This document shows positions 37,140 through 39,551 of a stretch of 39,551 nucleotides of DNA, piece by piece. Positions within the stretch are counted from its first letter, which is position 1, and every line of letters starts with the position of its first letter. This DNA comes from Myxococcus llanfairpwllgwyngyllgogerychwyrndrobwllllantysiliogogogochensis (lineage in GTDB: Bacteria; Myxococcota; Myxococcia; Myxococcales; Myxococcaceae): assembly GCF_006636215.1 (NCBI RefSeq), contig NZ_VIFM01000082.1, forward strand, positions 1 through 39,551, written 5' to 3'. The notes below the pieces were generated by a model. That model saw only the letters and a list, made by a program, of their open reading frames with translations. It was not told the DNA's origin and made no database searches. The position numbers and the translations under genes are program-made.

Positions 37140-37683
37140 GACGAGACTCCTCCAGCACGCCCGCCGGGCGTGTCTGTGATTGATGAGGGTGGTGAGACCC
37201 GGAGGGCCGCCGGGGTTTTCGCGAGCGAAGATCCAACCGCCGACCGTTCGCCACAGCCGCTGAATGGTTCACGCGAAGATTGATTCGCGAGATGGTCAAA
37301 CAGTAACAGGGAAAGTCAGTGTGTCAATGGGGGTGGGGTTGTCTGACTTGGCGAGGAGGATGTCTATTGAAACCCCGCGCGTCTGTATTTGATGTCACGC
37401 GAAGGGGCGGATTCCGGCGGTGCGCTTCGCGGGCGTCAGCGCACGTAGGACGTCCTGCCCCCGGGGCGCGTGGGGCGTGGACGTGGAATCAGGGGACTGA
37501 CCTGGAGGGTTCGCGGGAGGGGCCGTCCCGGACAGCGGGCCTCGGGTGGGGAGGCCGCGCGTCGACGGGAAAGGGCCCCCGGCGCCGCGCGGGCCGGATT
37601 TTCGGCCTCGCGCGCATTTCCGGAGGAGGAGGTCGGGTGGACCCCCGGCGAGCAGGCCAGGGACGTAGGGCCTGGAAACGAAT
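37140..37683 (-). promoter_or_regulatory. eCIS operon promoter region and leader
   Basis: This stretch has no convincing gene. Reading on the minus strand, TTGACA (37327-37322), a 16-base spacer and TACTGT (37305-37300) form a possible sigma70-type promoter about 165 bases before the TTG start. TCACGCGAAG occurs twice (37269-37278 and 37395-37404). CGCGAA-N6-TTCGCG (37272-37289) and TTCGC-GA-GCGAA (37218-37229) are inverted repeats built from the same core. A short hairpin (arms 37156-37163 and 37165-37172) sits just before the ribosome site. The zone 37260-37400 is visibly AT-richer than its surroundings. I see nothing definite in 37410-37680. Confidence 0.45.
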
Positions 37684-37713
37684 GAGTCCGCCCTTCTTTC
37701 GAAAGGCGGACTC
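37684..37713 (-). terminator. Terminator hairpin of the RpoH-type sigma factor gene
   Basis: Arms GAGTCCGCC (37684-37692) and GGCGGACTC (37705-37713) are a perfect nine-base stem, 39 bases beyond the sigma factor stop on the minus strand. The following ATTCGTTT is moderately T-rich. It separates the sigma gene from the eCIS operon on the same strand. Confidence 0.7.
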
Positions 37714-37751
37714 GATGTGAGTCAGCGACCCCGTGAGGGCGTCGGTGCGGG

Positions 37752-38636
37752 TCAGGCGAGGGCGGCGGCGTCCAGGCCCGCGTCGGCCATCAGGAGGGCC
37801 AGCTCCGCCTTGAGCTTGTCCTTGGCGCGAATCTCGAGCTGCCGGGCGCGCTCGCGGGAGAAGCCGAAGTGCTCGCCCAGCTCGCTGAGCGTCATCTCCG
37901 CGTCACCCATCACCCGGTTCTCGATGATGAAGCGCTCGCGCGGGTCCAGGCGGCGCAGGGCGCGCTGCACGAGGTCGCGGGTGAGGCCCGCCTGCTGGCG
38001 GTCGGCCACCTCGTCCTCGTGGGACGCGGCGGAGGACTCGACGAAGTCCAGGTGGGTGGCGTCGCCGTCCTCGCCCACGGGCGCGTCGAGCGACAAGTCC
38101 CGGCCGCCCATGCGCTGCTCCATCTCGCGCACCTCGGAGGCCTTCACGTTCAGCCGGCGGGCAATCTCCTCCGCGTTGACGACGCTCGCATCGCCGGCGC
38201 CCATGCGCTCCAGCTCGCGGCGGGTGCGCGCCAGGCTGAAGAACAGCCGGCGCTGCGCCTGCGTCGTGCCCAGCTTCACCAGGCTCCAGTTGCGCAGGAT
38301 GCAGTTCTGGATGTACGCGCGAATCCACCACACCGCGTAGGAGATGAGGCGGATGCCCTTGTCCGGGTCGAACTTCTGCACGGCCTTCATCAGGCCGATG
38401 TTCGCCTCCTGGATGAGGTCCGACATCTTCAGGCCGTAGGAGCGGTACTCGTAGGCCACCTTCACCACGAAGCGCAGGTTGGCCGTGACGAGCTGGTGGC
38501 CCGCCATCAGGTCTCCCCCGCGAAAGCGGCGCGACAGCTCCTGCTCCTTCGGCTGCGTCAGAAGCGGGTACTGGTTGATCTCCGAGAGGTACGTGGAGAG
38601 GGAATCCGGGGAGGAGAAGTGGGAGGTTTCCTGCAT
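37752..38636 (-). CDS. RNA polymerase sigma factor, RpoH (sigma32) family
   Basis: From ATG 38636 the protein has 294 residues, near the usual RpoH length. Region 2 is clear ([53 protein letters not shown]). The sequence [19 protein letters not shown] matches the RpoH box, which sets heat-shock sigma factors apart from other sigma70 proteins. Region 4 has the -35-binding helix-turn-helix ([20 protein letters not shown]). Myxobacteria have several such paralogues (SigB and SigC of M. xanthus act in development); I cannot say which one this is. The upstream 41 codons in frame are not conserved. It is the next gene upstream of the eCIS operon on the same strand, so a regulatory link is possible but unproven. 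Confidence 0.92.
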   Translation of the reverse strand: MQETSHFSSPDSLSTYLSEINQYPLLTQPKEQELSRRFRGGDLMAGHQLVTANLRFVVKVAYEYRSYGLKMSDLIQEANIGLMKAVQKFDPDKGIRLISYAVWWIRAYIQNCILRNWSLVKLGTTQAQRRLFFSLARTRRELERMGAGDASVVNAEEIARRLNVKASEVREMEQRMGGRDLSLDAPVGEDGDATHLDFVESSAASHEDEVADRQQAGLTRDLVQRALRRLDPRERFIIENRVMGDAEMTLSELGEHFGFSRERARQLEIRAKDKLKAELALLMADAGLDAAALA

Positions 38637-38941
38637 GGCGTCTCTCGGGGAAGGGGGCCGGTGGGAGCCGCGCGTCGGCGGCACGGGACGGGTCCTTCGC
38701 AATGCATGTGCCACGGCTCTTCCCAAGCGTTCCCAAGTGAATGCGCGGGTTTGCATCAAGGGGGGAGGGTGCTTAAGGGCGGCACCCTTTCGTTTTTACA
38801 GGGGGGTATTTCGAAGTCTCTTCCGACTGTCTTCCGGCCGACAGTGGGAGCGGGTGGGGCACGTGGCGGCATCCAGGCGAGCGAGGTGGCGGTTGTGCGA
38901 GGCGCGTCCCTGTCTCGCTTCGTCATCGCCACCTTGGGAGG
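38637..38941. other. Intergenic region between the sigma factor and DUF1360 genes
   Basis: Divergent genes flank this 305-base stretch, so it should hold both promoters; I could not settle on -35/-10 boxes for either. It contains a plus-strand terminator-like hairpin (38766-38797), described separately. No coding sequence is supported. Confidence 0.5.
38766..38797 (+). terminator. Rho-independent terminator-like hairpin on the plus strand
   Basis: AGGGTGC (38766-38772) pairs with GCACCCT (38782-38788) and is followed by TTCGTTTTT (38789-38797). The orientation points away from any known plus-strand gene: upstream on that strand lies only the complement of the sigma factor gene. Confidence 0.6.
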
Positions 38942-39388
38942 ATGGAGAACCTGTTCCAGCTCTTCGCGGTGTCCGCGGTGGTGATGGGGGTGTCGCAGAC
39001 CATCGCCCGCGAGCGCATCTTCGCGCCGCTGCGCGAGCGGCTGGGTGGCAAGGACACGTGGTGGGGATATCTGGTGTCGTGTCCCTACTGCCTGTCGCAC
39101 TACGTGGCCTTCGTGCTGGTGCCGCTCACGGGGACGTACGCCATCGACGTGGTGGTGGGCGGCTGGCCTGGGTGGGCGTTGAGCTGGTTGCTGTCCTCGC
39201 TGCTCATCACCGTCATCGCCGCATTCTTCCGGGTCATCTTCTGGTTCGTGGATGAGAGCCAGGGGCTGGTGCGGCGGCGGCAGCGGACGGAAGAAGAGGA
39301 GACCGCGACGAAGCGGCTGGTGAGGAAGCAGGTGGAGCAGCAGGTCTCCGAGGAGCCCCACGAGCCGCTTCCTCCGTCACGGCACTGA
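38942..39388 (+). CDS. DUF1360 family membrane protein
   Basis: The 148-residue protein carries the DUF1360 signature SCPYCLSHYVAF within a hydrophobic segment. About three membrane helices are predicted (around 4-20, 40-62 and 78-102), followed by a charged cytoplasmic tail (VRRRQRTEEEETATKR). The family's function is unknown; some Bacillus members are sporulation-associated as I recall. The only purine-rich site, GGGAGG, directly touches the ATG, which is too close for a normal ribosome site, so the start is less certain; the next candidate is ATG at codon 15. No in-frame start lies just upstream. Confidence 0.82.
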   Translation: MENLFQLFAVSAVVMGVSQTIARERIFAPLRERLGGKDTWWGYLVSCPYCLSHYVAFVLVPLTGTYAIDVVVGGWPGWALSWLLSSLLITVIAAFFRVIFWFVDESQGLVRRRQRTEEEETATKRLVRKQVEQQVSEEPHEPLPPSRH

Positions 39389-39551
39389 GGGATGGCGCGG
39401 GACTACCCGTGCCCCTGGCATCATGAGAAGAAGGTGCCCGGCTGGCGTCCGGAAGCAGGGTCGCGCTCGCGGGCGTGGATCGGCTGCCGCCGCGACGACG
39501 CGGAGGCACCAGGGGCTCGATGGCGGACGACTCGAAGCGGATGGGCGAGAT

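Noticed and set aside
37220..37238. Possible sigma54 promoter before the eCIS operon (minus strand, GG-N10-GC)
   Set aside because: Only the GG and GC pairs fit; the rest of the -24 and -12 boxes differ from consensus.
37319..37720. Plus-strand open frame of 133 codons in the intergenic region
   Set aside because: Composition is Arg/Gly-rich without domain or ribosome site, and it runs through the sigma factor terminator.
39389..39551. Possible start of a further plus-strand gene (ATG at 39392 or 39520)
   Set aside because: Too little sequence remains before the window ends to support either frame, and no known domain is visible.

Overview
The window is high-GC DNA from a myxobacterium, most likely family Myxococcaceae. 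The support is a MYXO-CTERM sorting tail on a Cys-rich surface protein, an IF-3 gene with a non-AUG start and a long C-terminal tail as in Myxococcus Dsg, a sigma54 activator, a TPR-fused Ser/Thr kinase and an RpoH-type sigma factor. Nothing here identifies the species. No rRNA, tRNA, insertion sequence or CRISPR array was seen.

Left part (1-13.7 kb). A GNAT acetyltransferase tail and infC (ATT start) lead into a sigma54 enhancer-binding protein. Just past its stop codon lie four GACGCGTC-type palindromes and a GG-N10-GC sigma54 promoter, followed by a small unknown protein, so activator, enhancer, promoter and target may form one module. On the minus strand are a two-gene envelope operon and a membrane Ser/Thr kinase with a large TPR domain. 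The operon encodes an OmpA-family protein and a 1379-residue Cys-rich lipoprotein with Ig-like domains and a MYXO-CTERM tail; its architecture recalls the TraA/TraB outer-membrane exchange receptors.

Central part (13.7-37.2 kb). Fourteen minus-strand genes form a tightly packed extracellular contractile injection system (eCIS, the PVC/Afp family). In transcription order they are: DUF4255 tail terminator, unknown 484-aa protein, one sheath, two tube proteins, DUF5908 protein, LysM hub adaptor, VgrG-like spike, PAAR tip, gp25 wedge, two large baseplate proteins (Afp11- and Afp12-like), a giant tape-measure protein and an AAA+ ATPase. There is no prophage capsid, terminase or T6SS membrane complex. 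No tail-fibre (Afp13-like) gene or recognisable toxin is present. A secreted alpha/beta hydrolase follows, with an operator-like palindrome and its own terminator. The tape-measure gene has a low-complexity middle of about 900 codons holding a 48-bp (16-codon) tandem array. Since such proteins set tail length, the array could make particle length variable between strains.

Right part (37.2-39.5 kb). A 0.6-kb intergenic region holds the presumed eCIS promoter, with a TTGACA box and repeated TCACGCGAAG/TTCGCG elements, and the terminator of an upstream RpoH-family sigma factor on the same strand. A DUF1360 membrane protein on the plus strand closes the window.
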